DNA of 9,858 bases from Candidatus Hikarchaeia archaeon HikBin4 (GCA_009889685.1 WTZT01000016.1:1-9858); one strand, 5' to 3'; positions 1 through 7,778 are shown, numbered from the stretch's first letter. Notes: generated from the letters alone by a model not told the origin. Numbers and translations are program-made.

Positions 1-2021
1 AAGAATTTGCAGAACTTATTAATAAGCAGAACGGGAATTTTCAAACATTAAGAGGACTTCTTGAATTTAAATCAAATAGAGAACCAGTTCTAATTGAAGA
101 AGTTGAGCCTGTAGAAACCATTGTACAAAGATTTTCGTCTGCTGCTATGTCACTTGGTAGCCTATCCCAAGAAGCACATGAAAACACGGCAATTGGGATG
201 AATCGCATAGGGGGAAAATCAAATACAGGAGAGGGGGGAGAACCCCCAGAACGTTTTGGTACAGAGAGAGGATGTTCGGTGAAACAAGTTGCTTCGGGGA
301 GATTTGGTGTGACTTCGTACTATTTAGCTTCCGCAGATGAATTGCAAATTAAGATGGCCCAAGGTTCAAAGCCAGGGGAGGGTGGTCAATTGCCAGGGCA
401 TAAAGTGAATGAAATGATTGCTAGAGTTCGTCGGTCGGTTCCAGGAGTTGGACTGATATCTCCGCCCCCTCAACATGACATATACTCGATTGAAGATTTG
501 AAACAACTCATATATGATCTAAAATGTTCAAATCCAAAAGCAGATATAAATGTCAAATTGGTTGCAGAAGCGGGAGTGGGCCCAATAGCTGCGGGAGTGG
601 CAAAAGCGGATGCGGACGTAATACATATTTCAGGTCATTCGGGGGGCACGGGTGCAAGTCCTAAAACATCAATAAAACACGCGGGAGCCCCGTGGGAACT
701 GGGATTGTCTGAAGCCAATCAAATGCTCTGTGTTACAGGGTTGAGATCTAGAGTAAAACTTTCAGTAGATGGGGGGCTAAAAACAGGTAGAGATGTCGCC
801 ATAGCAGCCATGCTAGGTGCGGAAGAGTATGTATTTGGCACAGGTAGTCTTGTAGCAGGTGGATGTGTAATGGCGCGTCAATGTCACAACAATACTTGTC
901 CGGTCGGTATTGCGACTCAAGATCCAAAACTTCGTGAGCGTTTTAATGGAAAACCAGAACATGTAATGAACTATATGAAATTTATTGCACAGGATTTACG
1001 GGAAATTATGGCAGCCCTTGGATTTAGAAAAATGGAGGAGATGATAGGAAGGGCGAACATACTACATCAACGAAAGATAGAGGCAGGTTTCAAAGCAGAG
1101 ACTCTTGATTTGTCACCTTTAATAGCTAGAGTGGCTGGGACTGATAGATATAAGACCCGTCAGCAGGTTCATTTGGTAGAAAATTCAATTGACTGGGAAA
1201 TCATAGATAAAAGCGAGAAAGCGATATCTGAAAAAGAACCAGTAGAGATAGTTGATTTGAGTTTGCAAAATTCGAATCGGGCTTTTGGAACTATTCTGTC
1301 GAATAGAATCTCAAAAATGTACGGTGAAGAAGGCCTTCCAGATGACACTATAGTCCTTAAAGCAAAAGGAACAGCAGGTCAGAGTTTTGGTGCATTTCTG
1401 GCACGGGGTGTAACGATTTTGATGGAGGGGGTGGGAAATGATTACGTTGGTAAAGGATTATCAGGAGGAAAAATTGCAATTAAGGTTCCCAAAAATGCTG
1501 GGTTCATTGCGGAGGAAAATGTGATGATAGGAAATGTTGCGTTATATGGAGCAACAGAAGGGGAACTGTATGTGAATGGTCTTGCGGGGGAAAGGTTTGC
1601 GGTGAGAAATTCGGGAGCAAAGGCAGTGGTTGAAGGAGTTGGAGATCACGGGTGCGAGTATATGACAGGAGGAGTGGTGGTAGTACTAGGAAAGACTGGA
1701 AAGAATTTTGCTGCAGGAATGTCAGGAGGGATTGCGTATGTGTATGATCCAGAGGCACAATTGGATAAGCACTGTAATTCTGAGATATGTGATATCGCAG
1801 TAGTATTAGAAGAATCGGATGAAAAAATGATAAAACGTCTGTTGCAGAATCATGTAACATATACAGGATCTAGATTGGCAAAAGGTATACTAGAAAATTG
1901 GGAAGATAGTAGTAGATCATTTGTTAAAGTCATGCCCGAAGCTTATTTGGAGGCCATTGGGAAATGGCCAGATGCAGACGTCAGGAAAATGCTCCCGGTG
2001 GCTGTGGCAGACGTGGCATAA
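1..2021 (+). CDS. gltB: Glutamate synthase large subunit, C-terminal two domains (5' end outside window)
   Basis: Partial gene. The reading frame is open from the first complete codon at position 3, giving 672 residues before TAA at 2019-2021. The ATG at 147 lies inside a conserved block (RFSSAAMSLGSLSQEAHE), so it is internal and not the start. The visible part begins in the linker before the FMN domain (LRGLLEF, then EEVEPVE), continues through the FMN/2-oxoglutarate-binding synthase domain (MNRIGGKSNTGEGGE; GHSGGTGASP), and ends with the GXGXG beta-helix domain (about residues 380-650). Three cysteines spaced C-x5-C-x4-C, with codons at 864, 882 and 897, match the [3Fe-4S] ligands of GltB. 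The enzyme transfers glutamine-derived ammonia to 2-oxoglutarate, giving glutamate. The linker suggests a full-length protein of about 1500 residues, with the missing upstream part carrying the glutaminase domain. No gltD partner is visible. Family assignment is firm. Confidence 0.96.
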   Translation, partial: EFAELINKQNGNFQTLRGLLEFKSNREPVLIEEVEPVETIVQRFSSAAMSLGSLSQEAHENTAIGMNRIGGKSNTGEGGEPPERFGTERGCSVKQVASGRFGVTSYYLASADELQIKMAQGSKPGEGGQLPGHKVNEMIARVRRSVPGVGLISPPPQHDIYSIEDLKQLIYDLKCSNPKADINVKLVAEAGVGPIAAGVAKADADVIHISGHSGGTGASPKTSIKHAGAPWELGLSEANQMLCVTGLRSRVKLSVDGGLKTGRDVAIAAMLGAEEYVFGTGSLVAGGCVMARQCHNNTCPVGIATQDPKLRERFNGKPEHVMNYMKFIAQDLREIMAALGFRKMEEMIGRANILHQRKIEAGFKAETLDLSPLIARVAGTDRYKTRQQVHLVENSIDWEIIDKSEKAISEKEPVEIVDLSLQNSNRAFGTILSNRISKMYGEEGLPDDTIVLKAKGTAGQSFGAFLARGVTILMEGVGNDYVGKGLSGGKIAIKVPKNAGFIAEENVMIGNVALYGATEGELYVNGLAGERFAVRNSGAKAVVEGVGDHGCEYMTGGVVVVLGKTGKNFAAGMSGGIAYVYDPEAQLDKHCNSEICDIAVVLEESDEKMIKRLLQNHVTYTGSRLAKGILENWEDSSRSFVKVMPEAYLEAIGKWPDADVRKMLPVAVADVA

Positions 2022-2081
2022 TAAAAATACTCAAACGTAAATAGCTGAGTGATACAAGTAGAGTTAATATAGAGTCTCGAT

Positions 2082-3140
2082 ATGGCACATAAATCTACCT
2101 GGAAACAACTTCCTCGAATAGTCTCGTTAGGAGAGGGGGCGGTATCAGAAATAACCCCCATAGTAGAGGAACTTCGTTTGCCGGGAGATCCTTTGGTGAT
2201 TACTACTAAAACACCAAAAATGGTTGCGGGTTTAGAGATTTTGAGAAATTTTGAAGAAAGTGGACACAGTCCTAAGATGATTGTGATAAAGTCAGAAGGG
2301 AGGGAAGAAGTTGAGAGGGTTATCCGAGAATTAAAGAAAGATGATTTTGGTTTTGTGATAGGAGTAGGGGGAGGAAAACCGATAGATATTGCAAAAATAG
2401 CTAGTGTAGAGCTTCACAAAGAATTTATTTCAGTTCCGACAGCGGCTAGTCATGATGGGATTGCAAGTAGTAGGGCGTCAATACCAGATGGTGAAATTCA
2501 ACACAGTGTTACTGCAAAACCTCCGATTGCAATTATAGCAGATACAAAAATTATAGCAAGCTCTCCCTGGAAATTGACTAGTGCAGGGTGTGCAGATATA
2601 ATATCCAATTTCACTGCAGTGAAGGATTGGAAGTTGGCGAAACTCCAAGGAAAGGCGGAATATTCAGAATATGCAGCTGCTTTATCAGAGATGACCGCGG
2701 AGATGCTTATTCAGAATGTAGATTTGGTTTTAAAGAAATCGGAAAAATCAGTTTTCATGGTGGTAAAAGCACTTGTTTCATCGGGAGTTGCGATGAGTAT
2801 TGCAGGTAGTTCTCATCCGGCAAGTGGAGGGGAGCATTTATTTAGTCACCAATTGGATAGGGTAGAGCCAGGAGAAAGGCTTCATGGGCATCAGGTTGGA
2901 GTGGGAACCATATTAACTGAATATCTCCACTCTGGTGATTCTGGGAAATGGAAAAAAATAAAAAATACGCTGGAAAAATTAGAGTGTCCAACGACTGCTA
3001 ACGAGTTAGGAGTCACAAGAGAAAGTATTATTGAGGCCCTATCGACTGCGCATGAAATACGAGATAGGTGGACAATATTGGGGAATGGAATTGGAGAAAT
3101 AGAGGCAAAAATAGTGGCGGAGAAAACGGGAGTTATTTAA
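2082..3140 (+). CDS. egsA: sn-glycerol-1-phosphate dehydrogenase
   Basis: This 352-residue protein has the usual length for the family. It reduces dihydroxyacetone phosphate to sn-glycerol-1-phosphate with NAD(P)H, the cytosolic step that sets the stereochemistry of archaeal membrane lipids. Visible motifs are the dinucleotide-binding GGGKPIDIAK (residues 96-105), SVPTAASHDG (117-126), GCADIISN (169-176) and EHLFSHQLDR (251-260) followed by LHGHQVGVG. By family analogy D172, H252 and H268 are the likely Zn ligands. The start MAHKSTWKQLPR aligns with the N-terminus I recall for haloarchaeal orthologues, and no better start lies upstream. It follows gltB after 60 nt with no Shine-Dalgarno sequence. 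No convincing TATA box sits 25-30 nt upstream, so read-through from gltB is possible. Charge balance is near neutral (about 46 acidic, 41 basic), unlike haloarchaeal versions. The gene is strong evidence for an archaeal host. Confidence 0.97.
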   Translation: MAHKSTWKQLPRIVSLGEGAVSEITPIVEELRLPGDPLVITTKTPKMVAGLEILRNFEESGHSPKMIVIKSEGREEVERVIRELKKDDFGFVIGVGGGKPIDIAKIASVELHKEFISVPTAASHDGIASSRASIPDGEIQHSVTAKPPIAIIADTKIIASSPWKLTSAGCADIISNFTAVKDWKLAKLQGKAEYSEYAAALSEMTAEMLIQNVDLVLKKSEKSVFMVVKALVSSGVAMSIAGSSHPASGGEHLFSHQLDRVEPGERLHGHQVGVGTILTEYLHSGDSGKWKKIKNTLEKLECPTTANELGVTRESIIEALSTAHEIRDRWTILGNGIGEIEAKIVAEKTGVI

Positions 3141-3150
3141 CAAGAGGCAC

Positions 3151-3177
3151 AGATCGATGGCTATTTTTGTTCGATCT
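3151..3177 (+). promoter_or_regulatory. Putative promoter with inverted repeat around its TATA-like box
   Basis: In the 50-nt gap before the glycosyltransferase, AGATCGA (3151-3157) and its exact reverse complement TCGATCT (3171-3177) flank a 13-nt spacer. The spacer contains TATTTTT (3162-3168), lying 23-29 nt upstream of the ATG at 3191. That is where a TATA box belongs for a leaderless archaeal transcript. The arrangement could be an operator for a dimeric regulator that controls access to the promoter. The same hairpin and T run could instead help end egsA transcription. The sequence is direct observation; the function is inferred. Confidence 0.35.
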
Positions 3178-3190
3178 TCAATGAATAGGT

Positions 3191-4294
3191 ATGCGAGTCG
3201 CGATTGTAGAGCGGCAGACTATACATAAAGAAGGAGAGAGTACTGCAAAAAGGTTACATACTGTAGCAGAGTTGCTTGCTATAAAAGGGCATGCCGTTAG
3301 TTTCTACTGTCTCAAATGGTGGGAAGGAGAAGATAGGGAGAGAATACACAAGGGAATAAGATATTACGCAGTATCAGAGGATGCAGAAGATGTTGCATGG
3401 AGATTTGCAGCCCAGTTACCCTCAAAAATTAGAGAGTATGGACCAGATGTGATAATCGCAGACGGGGCAGAACAAGCAGTAGTAATGGGATCAAAATTTA
3501 CAAGCATTATTTTGAGAAAACCACTAGTATTGGACTTCTATGAGCAAGTTGAAATTAAAGAAAGGGATAGAAAAAAATCTAAATTTGTTCTCGGTTTGGC
3601 AGATCTAGTAGTAGTCCCATCGGAATTGGTTCGAACAAGTGTGATAGAAGCAGGATGTGAAATGGGACTGGTTGAAAAATTACCAAATCCGATTAACATC
3701 AAACGCATAAAGGATACAAAGGCAGAGACAGTTGCAGATATTGTCTACTCTAAGTCACTAGATAAAAATTCCAACTTAGAGAGTCTTTTATTGGCGCTAG
3801 CAGAACTTCGGGATGTAAAATGGAAAGCTGTGATAATAGGGGAAGGAGAAATGAAGGAATTTTACGAGAGACAAATAAAAGATTTAAGAATTTCGCGCAG
3901 AGTGGAGTTTCTAGGAGAGATCCCCATAGAAAAGAAAATAGCAATTTTCAAGGGGGCACATGTTTGTGTACATACGGCGATGAAGAGTGGATTTCCTAAG
4001 GATTTTTTATTGGCCCTTGCCTGTGGTTGCATAGGGGTTGCAGAATATCATGAATCGTCTAGCGCCCACGAACTAATAAGACATAGAGAGAGGGGATTTC
4101 GAATAACAGATGGAGATGTATTACATCAAATTATCAGAGAAGCTGCAAAACTACCTAGAAAAGAAATTGAAGAGAAATTTTTTGAATATGGAGAAAAAAA
4201 GTTTATAGAAAGATATGTAGGACTTATCGAGAGTTTGGGGAAATCTAAGGCAGATAAATTAATTAAAGATCAATCGGATATGGGAGTTCTTTAA
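3191..4294 (+). CDS. GT-B-fold glycosyltransferase, GT4-like, lacking the usual EX7E glutamates
   Basis: A 367-residue cytosolic protein with a two-lobed GT-B layout. The N-terminal lobe starts MRVAIVERQT and has TVAELLAIKGHAV (24-36). The hinge region has VVPSELVR (141-148) and LPNPINI (164-170). The C-terminal nucleotide-sugar lobe has KAVIIGEGEM (212-221), RVEFLGEIP (237-245) and FPKDFLLALACGCIGV (268-283). In canonical GT4 enzymes the last segment carries E-x7-E; here the two positions are S266 and L274. I recall a haloarchaeal family with the same layout and a similarly altered motif, often annotated simply as glycosyltransferase. Donor and acceptor cannot be read from sequence: surface glycan, glycoprotein or lipid sugar are all possible. 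No signal peptide or membrane helix is visible. The last 32 nt overlap the 3' end of folCP on the other strand. Charge is neutral (about 59 acidic, 61 basic). Confidence 0.8.
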   Translation: MRVAIVERQTIHKEGESTAKRLHTVAELLAIKGHAVSFYCLKWWEGEDRERIHKGIRYYAVSEDAEDVAWRFAAQLPSKIREYGPDVIIADGAEQAVVMGSKFTSIILRKPLVLDFYEQVEIKERDRKKSKFVLGLADLVVVPSELVRTSVIEAGCEMGLVEKLPNPINIKRIKDTKAETVADIVYSKSLDKNSNLESLLLALAELRDVKWKAVIIGEGEMKEFYERQIKDLRISRRVEFLGEIPIEKKIAIFKGAHVCVHTAMKSGFPKDFLLALACGCIGVAEYHESSSAHELIRHRERGFRITDGDVLHQIIREAAKLPRKEIEEKFFEYGEKKFIERYVGLIESLGKSKADKLIKDQSDMGVL

Positions 4295-6629
4295 GTGCCT
4301 CTGCGATTCGAATAGCATCGAGATTGGGGGAAATATCATGGGCACGAATTATGCTAGCACCGTTGCAAACGGCCATCGCAGTAGTTGCAATGGTGGCAGA
4401 TAAACGGTGCTTTGAATCGGTTTTAAGAGAAGAGAATAAAGACTTATGAGAATGGCCTATAAGTATGGGACAATCTAGAGTTTTGAATTCGTCTAAGCGA
4501 CGAAGTATTTCAAAATTTTGCAAGGGTGTTTTCCCAAAACCAATTCCAGGATCAATGATGATTTTTGAACGGTCTAACCCCGCATTTTCGGTTAGGAGGA
4601 TTAAGTTAGAAAGGCAGGATATGATTTCTTCGACAACGTCGTGGTAAATTGGAATATAAGTGGGATCCACTGGCGTGTTGATACTGTGTGTTAAAACAAT
4701 AGGCACATCGAAATCAGATGCTACAAAACGCATTTGAGGGTCCGAAAGACCGGAGACATCGTTGATTATATTCGCACCTGCATTTATCGCAGCGTCGGCT
4801 ACTTTGGCTTTTCTTGTATCAACAGAGAGGAATATGTCCGATTCAGATAATTCATGGATAGTGGGTAAGATTCTGTTTAATTCGTTTTGGGAAGAAATGG
4901 GAGTTGCACCTGGACGAGTGCTTTCACCGCCTACATCGATAATGTCTGCCCCAGCTTCGATCATAGTATTTGCATGGGTTATTGCTTGGTCTACCGTGTT
5001 ATAATTTCCACCGTCATAGAAACTATCAGGAGTGAGGTTTAATATCCCCATCAAAGTGGCGCTTGATTCCCAGGGGAATCCATTGGAGTTAATGGGGGTT
5101 TTTGAAGAGTGAATCGCAGATGAGAGTTGAGATACAAGGTTGGGAAAATGAAAATTTTCATCACTAATTATTTCAAGCAAAGATTCGAATTGAAGATGAG
5201 AACCAGAGAGAATAATATCAATTAATTCTTCATCGTATTCATCGAAAAAGGATAGTTCAGAGGAGCCTCCAAGTTGTAGGAATTCTTTCTGAATTTGTCT
5301 AGCATATAAAGGGTAAGTTTTTGTTTTTAGAGCATACAGAGAGGGTGTCTGTTGGGTTGTTTTTTTGATCACATAGTTTGCCCATTTTTGACGGGCTTCC
5401 CGTATTGTGTATAAAGACCCAGTTATAAGGATACAATCGTTTTTGGTTGAAGAAGATATGGCCTGATCTATGGCGACATCAATGGTTGGAACAGATATTG
5501 CTTCGGATCCATTCTTTGTAAATAAACCTACGAGTGGGGAGACTTCTGCTGCACGATTGATATGGGGTTTGGTTACAAATACTTTTTTAGAAAGAGGTAA
5601 GGAAGAGATCATTCCTTCGTGGTCTTTGTCTCCAAGGGCTGCGAAAACTATGAAAAGATCTTGATATTCAAATTCTGACAAAGTTTTACTAAGTTCGATA
5701 CACCCGGCGGGGTTATGGGCCCCATCTAGGACGATTAATGGGTTTTGACTGAAGACTTCAAAACGCCCAGGCCAATGGGAATTTTTGAGACCAGTTGAAA
5801 TGTTGTGGGGAGTTATGTTGGGTGATTGATCACATATAGCGGCTGCAGTGCCTGCGTTTATTGCTTGATGAGGCCCAATTAGCCCCAGTTCTGTTGTTAT
5901 GGTCCAGGTAGGTGAGGTTATTTTTAGAATGGACTCGGAAAAAGAACTTCCTTCATATTTGACCTGAAAATCACCAGATTCACCCACGGTTAAAAGGTCA
6001 GTTACTCCGTGTTTGATTTCAGCGAGGGCGGCTCCTGTTGCTGCGGTGACTAAAGGGGAATTCTCAGATTTGATTGAAGATTTATCTCGTGCTATTTCTT
6101 CTACAGTATTCCCTAAGATTTCTGTGTGTTCGAGGGAAACATTAGTGACGGCGCTATAAATGGGAGTGATAACGCTAGTTGCGTCATGTTTTCCGCCGAT
6201 GCCAACTTCTATTACAGCAACATCTACACCTTCATTTTTGAAATGCCAGAGTGCCAAAGCGGTTGTAACTTCAAAAAATGTGGGGAGTGGAGAGTTGGGT
6301 TCGCAAATGGCAATATAAGGAAGAATAATATCAACAAAATCGCAGATTGATTGATGTGGAATAAGTTGATCATTTGTGAGAATTCGTTCTCGAAAATCGG
6401 AGAGGTGGGGAGAGGTGTAAAGCCCTACTTTGAGATTGGATTCCATTAAAATGGAAGATATCATTCGAGAAGTGGATCCTTTTCCATTTGACCCTGTTAT
6501 TTGGATGTATGTATTGCCTATATGTGGATTTCCAAGGTAATTCAAAAGCTTTGATGTGGAATCAGTTCCAGGTCCAATTCTAGAGCGTGGGAAGTTAAAT
6601 AAAAATTTTAGTGCTTCTAAATATTCCAT
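4263..6629 (-). CDS. folCP: Bifunctional folylpolyglutamate/dihydrofolate synthase - dihydropteroate synthase
   Basis: A 788-residue fusion of two folate enzymes. FolC half (about 1-425): P-loop TGSNGKGST (45-53), TSPHLSDFRERI (72-83), SLEHTEILG (165-173), K183 at the carbamylated-lysine position, LDGAHNP (301-307), GDKDH (333-337) and TGSLYT (403-408). It ligates glutamate to dihydropteroate/folates with ATP. FolP half: residues about 430-510 look like the N-terminal extension of long dihydropteroate synthases (ARQIQKEFLQLGG, then IDIILSGS). The barrel follows: MGILNLTPDSF (527-537), DVGGESTRPG (565-574), SVDTRK (602-607), INDVSG (622-627), DPGIGFGK (693-700) and RAHD (762-765). It condenses pterin pyrophosphate with p-aminobenzoate. 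The conserved SRK triad reads S-H-K (727-729), and the usual MHM region reads THS (647-649). The gene lies 34 nt after purH, probably in one operon. Fused folCP is known from Haloferax. The coding strand is C-rich and the protein Ser-rich (about 80 Ser). Confidence 0.96.
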   Translation of the reverse strand: MEYLEALKFLFNFPRSRIGPGTDSTSKLLNYLGNPHIGNTYIQITGSNGKGSTSRMISSILMESNLKVGLYTSPHLSDFRERILTNDQLIPHQSICDFVDIILPYIAICEPNSPLPTFFEVTTALALWHFKNEGVDVAVIEVGIGGKHDATSVITPIYSAVTNVSLEHTEILGNTVEEIARDKSSIKSENSPLVTAATGAALAEIKHGVTDLLTVGESGDFQVKYEGSSFSESILKITSPTWTITTELGLIGPHQAINAGTAAAICDQSPNITPHNISTGLKNSHWPGRFEVFSQNPLIVLDGAHNPAGCIELSKTLSEFEYQDLFIVFAALGDKDHEGMISSLPLSKKVFVTKPHINRAAEVSPLVGLFTKNGSEAISVPTIDVAIDQAISSSTKNDCILITGSLYTIREARQKWANYVIKKTTQQTPSLYALKTKTYPLYARQIQKEFLQLGGSSELSFFDEYDEELIDIILSGSHLQFESLLEIISDENFHFPNLVSQLSSAIHSSKTPINSNGFPWESSATLMGILNLTPDSFYDGGNYNTVDQAITHANTMIEAGADIIDVGGESTRPGATPISSQNELNRILPTIHELSESDIFLSVDTRKAKVADAAINAGANIINDVSGLSDPQMRFVASDFDVPIVLTHSINTPVDPTYIPIYHDVVEEIISCLSNLILLTENAGLDRSKIIIDPGIGFGKTPLQNFEILRRLDEFKTLDCPILIGHSHKSLFSSLKTDSKHRLSATIATTAMAVCNGASIIRAHDISPNLDAIRIAEALKELPYPIDL

Positions 6630-6638
6630 TTTTTGAAT

Positions 6639-6643
6639 TCACC
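6639..6643 (-). promoter_or_regulatory. Possible Shine-Dalgarno for folCP
   Basis: On the minus strand GGTGA lies 9 nt before the folCP ATG. It matches part of the archaeal SD consensus GGAGGTGAT. The other complete genes here lack a clear SD, which fits folCP being an internal gene of a purH-folCP transcript while first genes are leaderless. A five-base match is weak evidence. Confidence 0.3.
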
Positions 6644-6663
6644 AAGTTGAAATTGGAAATGGA

Positions 6664-7653
6664 CTAATCATGTTTGAAACATCTTATTCCTGTAAAAACC
6701 ATTGCAATGCCAAGATCGTTTGCAGCGTCGATCACAGCATTATCGTTTATAGACCCACCGGGTTGAATTACCGCAGAAATCCCAACTTCAGCTGCTTTTT
6801 CTAATGCGTCGGGGAAGGGGAAAAATGCATCTGATGCCATGATAGCCCCTTGCGTAGTTTTATTTTCTGAATGTTCAATTGCTTTAATAGATGCCAATCT
6901 AACAGCGTCGATTCGAGATACTTGGCCCATTCCCAGTCCTACAGTCTCAGTCCCAGTAGCAAAAACTATAGCGTTGGATTTAACGTGCTTAACTACTTTC
7001 CAAGCAAAAAGCATAGTTTCTATTTGAGAAGGAGTTGGTTCTATTTTTGTGACTATATTGAGATCATTAGGAGATAGAGAACTTAGATCTCTTTGTTGGA
7101 TTAGCCTCCCACCAATTATAGGTTTTTCAACTAAGGTTACAGAAGGAGAATTCAATTCTCCAACGGACAATATGCGTAGATTTTTCTTTGTGCGTAAAAT
7201 GGTCAGAGAATTTTCAGTATAAGAAGGAGCGACTACGACTTCTTTGAAAGAGGATACGATTTGTTCTGCTGTTTTTACATCACATTTTTGGTTGAGGGCA
7301 ACTACCCCGCCGAAAGCACTCATAGGATCAGTTGAAAGTGCTTTGGCGTATGCTTCGGAAATGGTTTTTGCGACGGCGCATCCTGCAGGGTTAGTGTGTT
7401 TAATTATTGCGGCTGCTGGGTTTTTGAACTCTTTGATGAGATTGAGAGCGCCATCAGAATCATTATAATTATTGTAAGAAAGTTCTTTTGCAGCAGGATT
7501 CAGTTGCACTGCCGTTACAACATTTGCCTCCTGTATGTTTGGATCAACATATAGAGATGCAGTTTGGTGGGGGTTTTCCCCATAGCGTAGTTCATGATGA
7601 TGATCATTTTTTATTGTTAAAGAAGTGGGGAAATCATCTTGAGAAGAATCCAT
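6664..7653 (-). CDS. purH: AICAR transformylase (PurH C-terminal domain as a standalone protein)
   Basis: This 329-residue protein transfers the formyl group of 10-formyl-THF to AICAR, giving FAICAR, the next-to-last step of IMP synthesis. Motifs: LRYGENPHQ (22-30), KHTNPAG (85-91) with the catalytic Lys-His pair K85-H86, SAFGG (112-116), KSNAIV (225-230), GMGQVSRIDAVRLA (241-254), SDAFFPFPD (274-282), QPGGS (297-301) and a typical C-terminus TGIRCFKHD. Bacterial PurH is about 530 residues with an N-terminal IMP cyclohydrolase domain, which is absent here. The haloarchaeal homologue, as I recall it, carries a PurN-type domain in front, and that is absent too. The start at 7653 is the only one available: the frame is closed by a TAG about 54 nt upstream, with no ATG, GTG or TTG between. 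No SD is present. Ring closure to IMP must be done by a gene elsewhere. The gene is divergent from purB and upstream of folCP, which supplies its cofactor. Confidence 0.95.
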   Translation of the reverse strand: MDSSQDDFPTSLTIKNDHHHELRYGENPHQTASLYVDPNIQEANVVTAVQLNPAAKELSYNNYNDSDGALNLIKEFKNPAAAIIKHTNPAGCAVAKTISEAYAKALSTDPMSAFGGVVALNQKCDVKTAEQIVSSFKEVVVAPSYTENSLTILRTKKNLRILSVGELNSPSVTLVEKPIIGGRLIQQRDLSSLSPNDLNIVTKIEPTPSQIETMLFAWKVVKHVKSNAIVFATGTETVGLGMGQVSRIDAVRLASIKAIEHSENKTTQGAIMASDAFFPFPDALEKAAEVGISAVIQPGGSINDNAVIDAANDLGIAMVFTGIRCFKHD

Positions 7654-7726
7654 ACTAGAATGCGATCTTGGTGTGACAAATTCGTTGCGTTTTTGCTTTT
7701 TGGACTATAGATAGATAGATCTTGTG

Positions 7727-7739
7727 AAGAATGATTCTT
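7727..7739. promoter_or_regulatory. 13-bp palindrome, candidate operator
   Basis: AAGAAT-G-ATTCTT is perfectly symmetric around 7733. It lies 74 nt before the purH start and 71 nt before the purB start, near the midpoint of the divergent region. Size and symmetry suit a dimeric DNA-binding regulator acting on both purine genes. No known archaeal consensus was recognised, so the role is inferred from position and symmetry only. Confidence 0.3.
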
Positions 7740-7778
7740 TGAAGGGCACATAGTAATTAGGAAAATTAGACTGGATCC

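Noticed and set aside
147..149. ATG as the start of gltB
   Set aside because: The same frame is open to the window edge and the upstream residues match the conserved run into the FMN domain, so this Met is internal.
233..247. G-run/C-run hairpin inside gltB
   Set aside because: The runs encode the conserved GEGGEPP segment of the FMN domain, so coding constraint explains them.
1504..1860. 118-codon open frame on the minus strand opposite gltB
   Set aside because: It lies wholly antisense to the conserved GXGXG domain. Its Leu/Ser/Pro/His-rich translation is what the complement of a G- and A-rich gene gives.
2022..2081. Promoter for egsA in the gltB-egsA gap
   Set aside because: TTAATATA at 2064-2071 is too close to the ATG for a leaderless start, and the expected position near 2055 has only a weak AT stretch. 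Not listed as a feature.
7707..7720. ATAG tandem repeat
   Set aside because: Only three and a half units of a 4-nt motif in AT-rich DNA; too short to mean anything without variation data.
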